DNA from: Eutrophobius brisbanensis
GTDB taxonomy: Bacteria; Pseudomonadota; Gammaproteobacteria; Eutrophobiales; Eutrophobiaceae
NCBI GenBank assembly: GCA_038131795.1
Contig: JAYPQE010000003.1
Coordinates: 1,736,001 to 1,800,000, forward strand
Length of the DNA: 64,000 nt
Direction of reading: 5' to 3'
This document shows positions 43,776-52,841 of this stretch, piece after piece. Numbering within the stretch: the stretch's first letter is position 1; every line of letters starts with the position of its first letter. The notes under the pieces are model-generated. The model saw only the letters and a program-made list of their open reading frames with translations, was not told where the DNA came from and did no database searches. Made by a program: the position numbers and the translations under genes.

Positions 43776-45638
43776 TTACTCTACCTCGTAGGCGACTCTA
43801 CCCCCTACCAGGGTCAATACTGTGGGTATCTGATCGATGGTTTCGATTGGGGCTTCCATAATATCACCATCAAATACCACCAGGTCTGCCCACTTGCCGG
43901 CCTCAATGGTACCCAGTTCATCATCGGCACTCATGAACCTGGCGGCCCAACGGGTCAATGCCAGTATGGCCTGTTCCCGGGTCAATGCCTCATGGGGCGC
44001 TACTACCCTGCCCTTACGATCAATACGGGTCACAGCGTCCTTGACGATCTTCATGGGCTTATTTCTGGGATCGGTACCTTCAATGTGAAAGGGAATACCA
44101 TTGTCCACCAGGCTCTTCAGCGGTGCCATACGTTCCAGACCGTCCCAACCATACTGTAATTCGATCACATCTTCATACCCCAGGATGTCGGCATCCCGCT
44201 GACGCATGGCGGTGGCCAGGCTCACACCAAAGCGTATCTTGTCCTTTAGTTCCGCTTCATGCTGCTTGTAAAAGTCAAAGTTCTCCTGTACCCAGTCGAT
44301 GTTATGGTCCAGGGCCTGTGCCCGGGAGAGCTCCGGGACATATTTCACCGGGATATTTTCCGCATCGATAATGGCCTGCATGGACAGGGCAATGCCACCA
44401 CTACCCATGTTATGCACGCCGTTTACATTATAGCCATACTGCCTTGCCAACATCAGGTTGTAATATTCTGTGTCCTGCAGTTCTTCCAGTGTCAAATCTT
44501 CCGTACCCTTGCCGGTAAAAAGTTCTGCGCTCCAGCGGTCATAGCCATGGGGGTTACGGCCCAGCTCAGGAATGACATTGGACTTGGGTTCAATGGTCAT
44601 CAAACTAATAGCGGCATCGGGGGCACCGGTGTGCGGTCCTACTGCCGTACCAACGATCTGCACCATGGGCCCGCGCTCATCCACCAGGGCAAAGTCCATG
44701 AGGTTACCCACCCTGGCCAGGGTGCGCACGGGAAACGGGTTCTGGCGCATGAGGTCCAGGCCCGGGTGGACCCTGATCCGCAAATCTCCATCCTTAAATA
44801 GGCGGTTTAAAATCAAAACTGTCAGTCCGGACATGTGGCCAGTGGCGGTGGTAATCCCGGCGGCCGCGTAATTGGCCATCTCTTCCCTGGCGGCATCCAG
44901 ACCGTGTTCCTGTATCCATTCCGGCGGCGGAAACGGGCGAAGTTCACGGCCCACAAAACCAACCGCATTGGCACCCAGTTGACCTGTGGCTTCTCCTGCA
45001 TCATTTTTAATCAGGTGAAAATGATCAGGTGGAAATCCCTCCTGGGTCATAAGCTCCAGTAACTTGCTATTGGCAATGGCATGGCAGCAGTCGGGCAATA
45101 ACATGGTAGGGTTATTGGGTGACAGTTCATCCAGCCGGCTCTTGTCCCAGGTCTCCAGCATGGGTCCAGCCCACTGGTCTGAGACTTTCAGAAAAATGAT
45201 CTCATTTTCATCGGCTTCATTCTCTGCAATATAAGTGATGGTCTGTTCTACCTGCTCAATGGTCTCACCGCCAATCCGTCCTTGTATGGTGCCACCCCAT
45301 TGGGACTCTTTTACCAGGTCCCCACCGGGGATGGCGTTGTCGCCATCGGAATAGATAAACCCAGGGGTCACAGACTTACCTCTCAGATCGATACGCCGGG
45401 TATCAGGCCCTGCAGTGGCGAGTATATCTTCATTGCTCCCCACAGCCAGAAACTTTCCATCGCGGATGGCAATGGCCTCGGCCATGGAAAAATCATCATC
45501 AGCAGTAATGATCTTGCCATTAATTAGAACCATATCGGCATACTTTATCACCAGGGACGACTGAGCATTCGAACCCAGGGACAAGGCCAATAGACACATT
45601 GCCAAAAATGAATAATTTAAGCCGGAAATAAATCTCAT
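43776..45638 (-). CDS. exported YtcJ-like amidohydrolase, subtype A (HxH motif replaced)
   Basis: About 620 residues from ATG 45638 (GAGGA upstream). Signal peptide ends SLGSNAQ. It parallels the protein at 32882: PGFIYSDGDN (97-101) replaces the HxH segment, and the blocks KESQWGGTIQGRIGGET, RELRPFPPPEWI, GITTATGHMSGLTV, VNGVHNMGSGGIALSM, ALDHNIDWVQENFDF, HIEGTDPRNKP and TIEAGKWADLVVFDGD are shared. Here the GTD triad keeps the Asp usual in the family. It is divergent from the second TTT operon at 45906. The role is unknown. Confidence 0.82.
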   Translation of the reverse strand: MRFISGLNYSFLAMCLLALSLGSNAQSSLVIKYADMVLINGKIITADDDFSMAEAIAIRDGKFLAVGSNEDILATAGPDTRRIDLRGKSVTPGFIYSDGDNAIPGGDLVKESQWGGTIQGRIGGETIEQVEQTITYIAENEADENEIIFLKVSDQWAGPMLETWDKSRLDELSPNNPTMLLPDCCHAIANSKLLELMTQEGFPPDHFHLIKNDAGEATGQLGANAVGFVGRELRPFPPPEWIQEHGLDAAREEMANYAAAGITTATGHMSGLTVLILNRLFKDGDLRIRVHPGLDLMRQNPFPVRTLARVGNLMDFALVDERGPMVQIVGTAVGPHTGAPDAAISLMTIEPKSNVIPELGRNPHGYDRWSAELFTGKGTEDLTLEELQDTEYYNLMLARQYGYNVNGVHNMGSGGIALSMQAIIDAENIPVKYVPELSRAQALDHNIDWVQENFDFYKQHEAELKDKIRFGVSLATAMRQRDADILGYEDVIELQYGWDGLERMAPLKSLVDNGIPFHIEGTDPRNKPMKIVKDAVTRIDRKGRVVAPHEALTREQAILALTRWAARFMSADDELGTIEAGKWADLVVFDGDIMEAPIETIDQIPTVLTLVGGRVAYEVE

Positions 45639-45905
45639 AGATATGTCCTCATATTTACATTTGATAATGGGCACTGACATACAGCGCAGATCTCAGTAAG
45701 TATACAAATTTTAATACCCTTGGTAATGGCCCACTGGGACTTCCATTATTCATTCATAATAGTGGCAAAATTCAGGATTTTTTAATCAATTATGCCGGTT
45801 TAAATTGCACCCATTCATGTAATTTGACACTATATATAATCAAAATGACCCGTAAATACAGGGCAAACAAAATTTTAAATTTTTTAATGAAATAAGAATA
45901 ACTAT
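45639..45905. promoter_or_regulatory. divergent promoter region, amidohydrolase and second TTT operon
   Basis: A 267-base AT-rich gap with no gene. It must drive both the leftward amidohydrolase and the rightward tctC-A-B genes, suggesting joint control of transporter and exported enzyme. I see no strong operator palindrome. Confidence 0.35.
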
Positions 45906-46853
45906 ATGAAAAAAATCCTACTTGCGACCGCAATATTATTTACCCTGACAGGCTGCTCGGGACCGGAAAATGATGTGTTCCCCAGCACGGACATTGAGGT
46001 CATTATTCCCTATAACGCCGGCGGCGGATTTGATGCCTATGCCCGCTCCCTGGCCCAGTATATGCAGAAACATTTGCCCAACGATGTAAATGTCCTGCCC
46101 ATCAACATGCCCGGTGCCGGTGGCAGGCGTGGTGCAGCCCATGTCTATCGCGCTGATCCAGATGGTTACACCATTGGAATATTCAATATGCCGGGGATCC
46201 TGTTACCGCAGATTCAGGGTGTGAACATTGCCTATGACGTTAATGAGCTGACCTGGCTGTCTACATTGAGTGCTGATGGTTACGGTATAACAGTTGATGA
46301 TGAATCACCCATTAACACTGTAGATGATCTTAAAAACCTTGGTCGTAATGTAGTATATGGCGCCACCGGTCCTTCTTCTACCTCTTACATCGCCACCACT
46401 ATCGTCAGTACTATCCTGGAAATTCCTTATGAGGTCATTACCGGCTATAAGGGAAGCGGTGAATATATACTGGGTGTCATACGTGGGGACGTCGATGCTA
46501 CCTTCGCAAATTATTCCACCATACAACCTTACCTGGAATCGGGAGACGTGAAGGTGGTGGCAATGATTGGTGTGGACAGCGATGACACCAATATTAAAGA
46601 TGCCGATGACCTGGGTGTACCAGAGTTATCTAATTTAAATGTGGTGAGGATGATGGCCGGACCACCGGGAATGCCGGAAGATATAAAAAATACTCTGGAA
46701 AAGGCCATGATGGATGCGCTGAATGATCCGGAATTCAAGGCATGGCTGGAATCTACGGGTAATGATGCTACCCCCATGAACAGTGTCGAGACCACAAACT
46801 CTGTCAAGGAAATGATGGTCTTTTACGACAAGTTCAAACAGTTCCTGGAGTGA
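45906..46853 (+). CDS. tctC: TTT transporter solute-binding lipoprotein (TctC/Bug family)
   Basis: A 315-residue binding protein with lipoprotein signal MKKILLATAILFTLTGCSG (lipobox LTGC). Ligand-binding marks are VIIPYNAGGGFDAYARSLAQYM and NMPGAGGRRGAAHVYRA, and GATGPSSTSYIATTIV in the hinge. It shares the Bug fold with the 36330 protein but is divergent, so the ligand probably differs. TctA follows after 68 bases. Confidence 0.92.
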   Translation: MKKILLATAILFTLTGCSGPENDVFPSTDIEVIIPYNAGGGFDAYARSLAQYMQKHLPNDVNVLPINMPGAGGRRGAAHVYRADPDGYTIGIFNMPGILLPQIQGVNIAYDVNELTWLSTLSADGYGITVDDESPINTVDDLKNLGRNVVYGATGPSSTSYIATTIVSTILEIPYEVITGYKGSGEYILGVIRGDVDATFANYSTIQPYLESGDVKVVAMIGVDSDDTNIKDADDLGVPELSNLNVVRMMAGPPGMPEDIKNTLEKAMMDALNDPEFKAWLESTGNDATPMNSVETTNSVKEMMVFYDKFKQFLE

Positions 46854-46921
46854 GCACAGCGAACATTAAATTCGCTGCAGGACTTGAGTAAAATTTCTGA
46901 GGAAAATCTCCGAGTTAATCC

Positions 46922-48427
46922 ATGTTTGAACTACTATTCAATGCCATTTCCGATATCGCTTCGGTAAAGACCATCCTGTTCCTGGTGATGGGAGTGATGT
47001 TCGGCCTGGTATTTGGAGTCATACCAGGTCTCGGAGGTACCACTGCCCTGGCGATCCTCATGCCCCTGACTTTCGGGATGAATGCCAAAGAGGCATTTGC
47101 CATGGTGGGTGGGATCATGGGCGCGGTGGCCATGGGTGGTGCCATCTCTGCAATATTACTCAATACACCCGGGACCGCACCCAATGCCGCCACCACCCTG
47201 GACGGCTATCCCCTGGCGAAACAGGGACGGGCCGCCGAGGCCATAGGTGCCGCGGCAACCGCCTCACCTTTAGGTGGCCTGTTCGGTGTCCTTACCCTGT
47301 TAATGGTCCTCCCAGTTGCCAAGGAATTGATTTTATTATTCGGGCCACCGGAATTTTTTCTCCTGGCTGTGTTCGGCCTGGTGACTATCGCATTATCAGA
47401 TTCTTCAAACCTCCTGCGCGGGTTGATCTCTGCAGGCGTGGGACTAATGCTGGCCTTCGTGGGCTATGACACGGTCACCGGGGGTGAACGATTTACCTAT
47501 GGTTCCGACTACCTGTTTGACGGCATCCCCCTGGTGCCGGCACTGGTGGGCCTGTTTGGTGTCACGGAAATGATCCATCTGTCCATCACAGGTGGCAAGG
47601 TGGCAGGAGATGCCGGCACAGTGAAATTGCACGGTGTTATGAAGGGGATAAAGGCCACATTAAGAAACTGGAAGATCGTCATTAAAGGATCACTCATCGG
47701 CACTATCATTGGTTCTATCCCAGGTGTTGGCGGTACGGTTGCCACCTTTATCGCCTATTCCACCACCAAGCGGGCAGACGATGATCCAGAATCATTTGGT
47801 ACTGGCAGGATAGAAGGTGTTGTTGCGCCTGAATCTGCCAATAATGCCAAGGACAGCGGGGCGTTATTGCCCACCATTGCCTTTGGTATCCCGGGCAGTG
47901 CGGAAATGGCCGTGTTTCTTGGTATCCTGGTCCTACATGGCATGCAGCCTGGCCCTACCATGTTACTTAATAATGAGCAGGAGATTTATGTACTGATCCT
48001 TGCCCTGACCTTGAGCGCTGTATTCTCAGCCATTATTGGTATTGCCCTGGTGAAGTGGCTGGCCATGATCACTCTGGTGAAGGGCCAGATCCTGGCACCC
48101 CTGGTCATCGCTGTCAGCCTGGTGGGAACCTACGCCATTGATTCCAGGCCAGGTGACGTGGTGGTGGCGGCCGTACTGGGGATGATCGGATATCTGATGT
48201 TGCGCTTCAACTATCCCCGCCTGCCATTGGTCATTGCCCTGGTGCTGGGAGAAACCGCCGAACGCGGGTTCCTGCAGTCCATGATGATCAGCCAGGGAAG
48301 CTGGGGGGTCTTCGTGGAGTCTGTTACCTCCATCATTATGGTTTTATTGATAGTATTTACCCTGGGATGGTCATTCATCCCTAACCTGATCAGGGCCCGA
48401 AAAGAAGCAAAGGCAAAAACTGAATAA
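46922..48427 (+). CDS. tctA: TTT transporter large permease TctA
   Basis: A 501-residue, roughly 12-helix permease. Duplicated motifs are GVIPGLGGTTALAIL and GSIPGVGGTVATFIAYSTTKR, with APESANNAKDSGALLPTIAFGIPGSAEMA. Its stop overlaps the tctB start (TAATG), indicating coupled translation. It uses an ion gradient to move the solute handed over by TctC. Confidence 0.94.
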   Translation: MFELLFNAISDIASVKTILFLVMGVMFGLVFGVIPGLGGTTALAILMPLTFGMNAKEAFAMVGGIMGAVAMGGAISAILLNTPGTAPNAATTLDGYPLAKQGRAAEAIGAAATASPLGGLFGVLTLLMVLPVAKELILLFGPPEFFLLAVFGLVTIALSDSSNLLRGLISAGVGLMLAFVGYDTVTGGERFTYGSDYLFDGIPLVPALVGLFGVTEMIHLSITGGKVAGDAGTVKLHGVMKGIKATLRNWKIVIKGSLIGTIIGSIPGVGGTVATFIAYSTTKRADDDPESFGTGRIEGVVAPESANNAKDSGALLPTIAFGIPGSAEMAVFLGILVLHGMQPGPTMLLNNEQEIYVLILALTLSAVFSAIIGIALVKWLAMITLVKGQILAPLVIAVSLVGTYAIDSRPGDVVVAAVLGMIGYLMLRFNYPRLPLVIALVLGETAERGFLQSMMISQGSWGVFVESVTSIIMVLLIVFTLGWSFIPNLIRARKEAKAKTE

Positions 48428-48891
48428 TGGCCAAGACCGCAAAAAATACGTCAAGCTTTGCCCCGGTTATCTTTATCTTCTGTTTTACCGTGGGCTATAT
48501 TGCCACCGGGTATATTTACCTTGACGAGGAATCGAGACATGTCCCACTGTTGACCGGGTATGTCACTATTTTCCTGTTGGCCATTGAGACCCTGAAAAGG
48601 TTGATCCCCTCTATGTCAGAGGAACCCAGGGACACCTCGGGCATTGAAGCTGTCACTGTCCCCATCAGAAGGGAAGTCATTGGCTTGGCCTATGTTGCTG
48701 GCCTGGCAGCACTGATTTATGTCTTTGGGTTTTATATTGCAACGCCAATTTATCTATTTGTAGCCATTGCCTTCCTGGGCAGCCAGTCCAAAAAAACTGC
48801 AGGGATTTCGGCGGTGATGGCCTCAGCGGTTATCTATGTGGTTTTTGAACTGATACTTGAAACCCGTTTATACCAGGGACTGTTCTTCTAA
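48427..48891 (+). CDS. tctB: TTT transporter small permease TctB
   Basis: A 154-residue, four-helix protein of TctB size, coupled to tctA by a one-base overlap. The charged central loop (MSEEPRDTSGIEAVTVPIRRE) divides two helix pairs. It completes the second TTT system; a convergent amidohydrolase gene and a terminator follow. Confidence 0.87.
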   Translation: MAKTAKNTSSFAPVIFIFCFTVGYIATGYIYLDEESRHVPLLTGYVTIFLLAIETLKRLIPSMSEEPRDTSGIEAVTVPIRREVIGLAYVAGLAALIYVFGFYIATPIYLFVAIAFLGSQSKKTAGISAVMASAVIYVVFELILETRLYQGLFF

Positions 48892-48911
48892 CCTAATAAA
48901 ACATCAGACAT

Positions 48912-48947
48912 AAAAAAACCTGCCCACCATTGTTAATGATGGGCAGG
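48912..48947 (-). terminator. terminator for the 48962-51163 gene
   Basis: A 13-bp stem (48919-48931/48935-48947, one G-T pair) with a three-base loop. On the minus strand it is followed by seven T. It sits 14 bases past the amidohydrolase stop, and its plus-strand side may help end the tctC-A-B message. Confidence 0.85.
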
Positions 48948-48961
48948 TCGACAGATGTGAC

Positions 48962-51163
48962 TTAATTACCGTTAACTTTTATTTCCGGCGTGTACTCTGG
49001 ATCGGTATACATGACCATGTCACCTACCACTGTCATGATAGCCTTATTCAGGGGGATCTCCATGGTAGGAACTGAAAAGTAGTCCTTATCCAACACGGTA
49101 AAATCCGCCCATTTACCTGGTTCCAGACTACCGGCCAGGTCTTCTGCATAGAGCCATTCTGCAGCCTTGGTGGTAAACAACCTTAATGCAGTGGCGCGAC
49201 TAACGGCCTCTTCAGGCATGACGATTTCACCTGCCTCAAGGGGTTCACTCTCATGACGGACCCTGCGATTCACAAACATGTCAAAGGCATTGAAATAGAT
49301 GTCCGGTCGGGGACGGCTGTATTCCGTCTCGCCCACCACGTTTACACCTGATTCGATCAGGGTCTTGGTGGGGGACAGAAACTCCAGTCCCTCCGGTCCA
49401 TAGCGCCGTACCTGTTTTAATGAAGCAGCCACGTCATTGGGTTGTAAGGGCACATAGAAATTGTAGTCCTTCATGATCTCCATGACATCAGGGATCTTGC
49501 CAACGGCCCCGCCATGGGCAAAGCCGATACGCATCTCTCGGATATCGTCCATGGACATCCTGCCTTCCACCCGGGCCTGTTCTATCCACGCCATGTGTTT
49601 GCGGAAGGCCTCACTGCCAAAAGAGTGCAGACTGAAGGGGCGCCAACCGGCCGCCATGGCCGGAATCAGTACATTGGTAATTCGGTAGGCCTGGTCGTCC
49701 CAGCACAGTTCCCTGTCCTTGAGCATCTCGGGACCAGGTAGATCGGCACCAAAGCACGCCACCTGACGTGAGTCACCCACACCGCCATCGGTAATACCCG
49801 TGGGCCAGAACCAGGGATCAACGTGTGGCGAACCCCATTGAGAACCCAGTTCGGCCACGATCAATTTATTATTGGGGTACATCACCGGACTTCGGAACAT
49901 CTCATAGCCGAATCCCCAGCGTACCGGCAGGCGATGGTCTTCCCTGAGGATATCAAATACCGCCGTCATGGCAGTGCCATATTCCACACTGGAGGAGATC
50001 ATGGTTAGCCCAGCAGTGTTATACAGTTTCAGGGCCTCTTTCATCAGGGTTTGGGTAAAGTCGCGGGGCATACGGGGTGGGTTGATTACCCGTTCCCAGG
50101 CACCACTCTCCTGGAACACACCACCTACAATACCGCGGTCACCTTCACGTCCCAGCTTACTCAGCCCGGTCATATCATTAGCGGCCTGAATAAAACCCGG
50201 CCACAAACGAGTGGTCTCTTCAAGTCCTTTACGGTTCATTAATATGTTACGGTGGCTGCAGTGCTGCATATGGTGTGGAAACATCTCCGCGTAACCACAG
50301 CCCTGGTCAATGTGGGCATGGAAGGAATCTTCCCTGTCTGCCTTAGCATTATCAGCGAAGAGCTGCTTGAAGGGATTATCGTTACCGGCAATTTTCGCGG
50401 CCTCTTCCACATGATGCAAGGCCTGGGGGACACCCAGGGGTTCCATACTGGCCTTACCATCAGATCCCAAAACCACCCGGACCACCAGACCTGGCTGGAC
50501 AATGGCACTGGGTCCGGATCCACTGCTTAAGGTGGCAGGGTTATCAGGGATGACCTTGCTCAACTCGTCCATGGTAAATACATCGTTGTAAATAGCGTTG
50601 GTTAAGGAGCCGATGTCCGGGTAAATGGTATCTTCATTTTCCACCAGGCGGATGTGTACCCACTCGCCCTGAGTTGGTGGGTACTGGTTTAGGAACTCGG
50701 CAACGGCATCATAGGTATCCTCGGGATTGTCACTGGGCAAGAGGATGGCAGTATGCAGACCTGGAGGTAAGGAATAGGCATCACGTTCGGCTTCATTGAT
50801 CCGCACCGCATTCATGGTACTTTCAGGGTGCACGTGGGTTTCGATTATGCCTGGAATGACGGTTTTGCCCTGTACGTCGATAATCCTGGTCTGGGGACCG
50901 GCAAAATTCAGCATGTACTGGTTGGATCCCACAGCGAGAATCTTTTCATCGCGGATGGCAATGGACTGGACAATGCTACCGGGGTCTGACGAGAGCAGGT
51001 CCTTATTGTCCATGGTATATATTGTACCGTTAATAACGATAGTATCAGGATAGACCACCAGTTCCTTTGGAACTGAGAGGATGTCCTGGGCAAAAACAAA
51101 AGCTTGGTTGAGTAACAGGGCCAGAAAAAATAACCCCATCACCGGTTTATTCAGGTTCAACAT
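48962..51163 (-). CDS. full-length exported amidohydrolase (HxH retained), intact homologue of the split enzyme
   Basis: A 733-residue exported amidohydrolase; signal peptide ends AFVFAQ. Residues 1-240 match the N-half protein at 9415, including GKTVIPGIIETHVHP (H110, H112). Residues 303-733 match the C-half proteins: CSHRNILMNR, RLWPGF, VDPWFWPTGI, LHSFGSEAFRKH, IGFAHGGAVGKIPDV, GVNVVGE, DIYFNAFDMFVNRRV and SLEPGKWADFTVLDKDYF. A linker of about 60 residues, with HAHIDQGCGYAEMFPHHMQHC, is missing from the split proteins. AAGGAG precedes the start. It should hydrolyse an amide, lactone or similar bond outside the cytoplasm. Confidence 0.88.
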   Translation of the reverse strand: MLNLNKPVMGLFFLALLLNQAFVFAQDILSVPKELVVYPDTIVINGTIYTMDNKDLLSSDPGSIVQSIAIRDEKILAVGSNQYMLNFAGPQTRIIDVQGKTVIPGIIETHVHPESTMNAVRINEAERDAYSLPPGLHTAILLPSDNPEDTYDAVAEFLNQYPPTQGEWVHIRLVENEDTIYPDIGSLTNAIYNDVFTMDELSKVIPDNPATLSSGSGPSAIVQPGLVVRVVLGSDGKASMEPLGVPQALHHVEEAAKIAGNDNPFKQLFADNAKADREDSFHAHIDQGCGYAEMFPHHMQHCSHRNILMNRKGLEETTRLWPGFIQAANDMTGLSKLGREGDRGIVGGVFQESGAWERVINPPRMPRDFTQTLMKEALKLYNTAGLTMISSSVEYGTAMTAVFDILREDHRLPVRWGFGYEMFRSPVMYPNNKLIVAELGSQWGSPHVDPWFWPTGITDGGVGDSRQVACFGADLPGPEMLKDRELCWDDQAYRITNVLIPAMAAGWRPFSLHSFGSEAFRKHMAWIEQARVEGRMSMDDIREMRIGFAHGGAVGKIPDVMEIMKDYNFYVPLQPNDVAASLKQVRRYGPEGLEFLSPTKTLIESGVNVVGETEYSRPRPDIYFNAFDMFVNRRVRHESEPLEAGEIVMPEEAVSRATALRLFTTKAAEWLYAEDLAGSLEPGKWADFTVLDKDYFSVPTMEIPLNKAIMTVVGDMVMYTDPEYTPEIKVNGN

Positions 51164-51357
51164 TTGCGAATACTCCTTCCGTTAAAATATTGTAATCAAA
51201 TACCAATGGGCACACAGAATCCCGTCATCTTTTACCGTACAAGAATCATTATTATTACCTATTTGTTACTCAAAAATGAGTAAAAATCTGGTAATATTAG
51301 GATCTTCCGGATTCATCATACAACATCATTATTAGAATAATAAGCAGGAGTATCAAT

Positions 51358-52575
51358 ATGTCACGCGATAAATGGGTAGAACCAAAAGACGGCAAAAGGA
51401 CAGGGTTTGGCAAGTTTAAAAAGCTGCCCCTTCCCTACGATGATTTTATGGAATCGGAAGGTATTCCAATATTCCGTGACATAGGTGTGCGCGATATCCG
51501 TGACCTGCCGTTGAAGCCCTGGAAACGTGTCGGCGGTAAAGGCACGTATATTCAGCTCTATGGCACCGAGGGTAAGTGGGGCTGCTATGCTGTTGAGGTA
51601 CCGGCAGCAGGAGAATTAAACCCTGAAAAGCACATGTTTGAAAAGATTTACCTGGTCATTGAAGGACGGGGGTCCACAGAAGTCTGGCTGGAAGGCGATG
51701 AAAACCGTAAGCACGTCTTTGAATGGGGACCGGGATCGATATTTTCCATCCCCTTAAATGCCTGGCACCGTATCGTCAATGCCACCAATGACCCGGCACT
51801 GCTACAGGCCGGCACCACCGGTCCAGTAGTGGTCAATGCCCTGCAAAACATTGATTCTGTCTTTAATAACCCTTACCTGTTTAAAGAACGTTTCAGTACT
51901 GCCGAGGACTTTTACAAGGAAAATAATGAGGTGGAACCGGACCCGGTACGTGGCCTGGCCATGCGTCGCACCAACTTTGTGGCCGATGCGGTGAACTGTC
52001 ACCTGCCCCTGGACAACAGGCGCTCCCCGGGCTGGCGTCGTATTGAACCCCATATGACCAACAACTCGTTCTATTACTGGATTGGTCAACACAATGGCGG
52101 GCACTATTCCACGGCCCATGCCCACACCTCGGCGGCCATCCTGTTCTGCCTGAAAGGCAAAGGTTATACCTATACCTGGCCGGAGCATATTGGTGTTAAC
52201 CCCTGGAAAGACGGTAAGGAGGAATTTGTACGGCGTATGGACTATGTCCCGGGCGGGATGATAACCGCAGCACCCGGCGGGGCCCGCTGGTTTCACCAGC
52301 ACTTCAGTGCATCCTCCGAACCATTGCGCCTGACCGCCTGGTTTGGTCCGCATAACCCAGGTCGTGACCCGGGCTACCCTGGCCAACCCCATACGGACTA
52401 TACGGCCATGAGCATACCCGAAGGTGGTACCTCCATCCCCTACTGGATGGAAGACCCGCATATCCGTCAGGAATACGAGGCAACACTTGAGTCAGAGGGA
52501 GTCAAAACGGAAATGGACCCGGCCCTGTACGAGACACCGGAAGAGCACAAGGATTTTGTCTACCGGGGCATTTAA
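51358..52575 (+). CDS. double-cupin protein (gentisate 1,2-dioxygenase-like)
   Basis: A 405-residue bicupin without signal peptide. Cupin 1 holds NPEKHMFEKIYLVIEGRGSTEVW and GSIFSIPLNAWHRIVN. Cupin 2 holds GGHYSTAHAHTSAAILFCLKGKGYTY and GARWFHQHF, with clear metal His. The length and two-barrel plan resemble gentisate, salicylate or 1-hydroxy-2-naphthoate ring-cleaving dioxygenases. Substrate residues cannot be judged by eye. AGGAG precedes ATG 51358. It is divergent from the full-length amidohydrolase. Two single-cupin genes at 35044-36237 look like its divided counterpart. Confidence 0.75.
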   Translation: MSRDKWVEPKDGKRTGFGKFKKLPLPYDDFMESEGIPIFRDIGVRDIRDLPLKPWKRVGGKGTYIQLYGTEGKWGCYAVEVPAAGELNPEKHMFEKIYLVIEGRGSTEVWLEGDENRKHVFEWGPGSIFSIPLNAWHRIVNATNDPALLQAGTTGPVVVNALQNIDSVFNNPYLFKERFSTAEDFYKENNEVEPDPVRGLAMRRTNFVADAVNCHLPLDNRRSPGWRRIEPHMTNNSFYYWIGQHNGGHYSTAHAHTSAAILFCLKGKGYTYTWPEHIGVNPWKDGKEEFVRRMDYVPGGMITAAPGGARWFHQHFSASSEPLRLTAWFGPHNPGRDPGYPGQPHTDYTAMSIPEGGTSIPYWMEDPHIRQEYEATLESEGVKTEMDPALYETPEEHKDFVYRGI

Positions 52576-52639
52576 TAATCAGCTGGCTGTTTGATACTAA
52601 TGTCTATTGGTATAGTAAGGAAACATTAAATTAAAGCCT

Positions 52640-52831
52640 AGAAGCTGTCTCAAAATTCGAGATTTTGGTTTTAGGCGAGGCCAGAGCCTTCCAAAAAGCG
52701 GACGCCTGCATGGACGCAGGCGGTAGAGCGAAGCAGGAGCCAGAGCCGAGTTTACACGCCAGTAAATGAGCATTTGAGGAAGGCGATAACGAAGCATAAG
52801 AGCAAAAGATCAATTTTAAGATAGGTTCGAA
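52640..52831. repeat. ~190-bp dispersed structured repeat, copy B
   Basis: Second copy of the element at 15130-15324, in the same orientation, just upstream of the EutA-like gene. The central hairpin reads CGCCTGC-ATGGAC-GCAGGCG; an A-T pair of copy A is G-C here, a compensatory change. The outer GCCTTCC/GGAAGGC stem and the GATAACGAAGCATAA segment are conserved. The middle (after GAGTTTA) differs. Confidence 0.8.
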
Positions 52832-52841
52832 CTTTTAAGAC

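Noticed and set aside
51802..52461. 219-codon minus-strand open frame inside the bicupin gene
   Set aside because: It mirrors the high-GC third positions of the cupin gene and shows no family features.
52823..52836. GGTTCGAAC segment as a tRNA T-arm
   Set aside because: There is no acceptor, D or anticodon arm in register; the segment belongs to the dispersed repeat.
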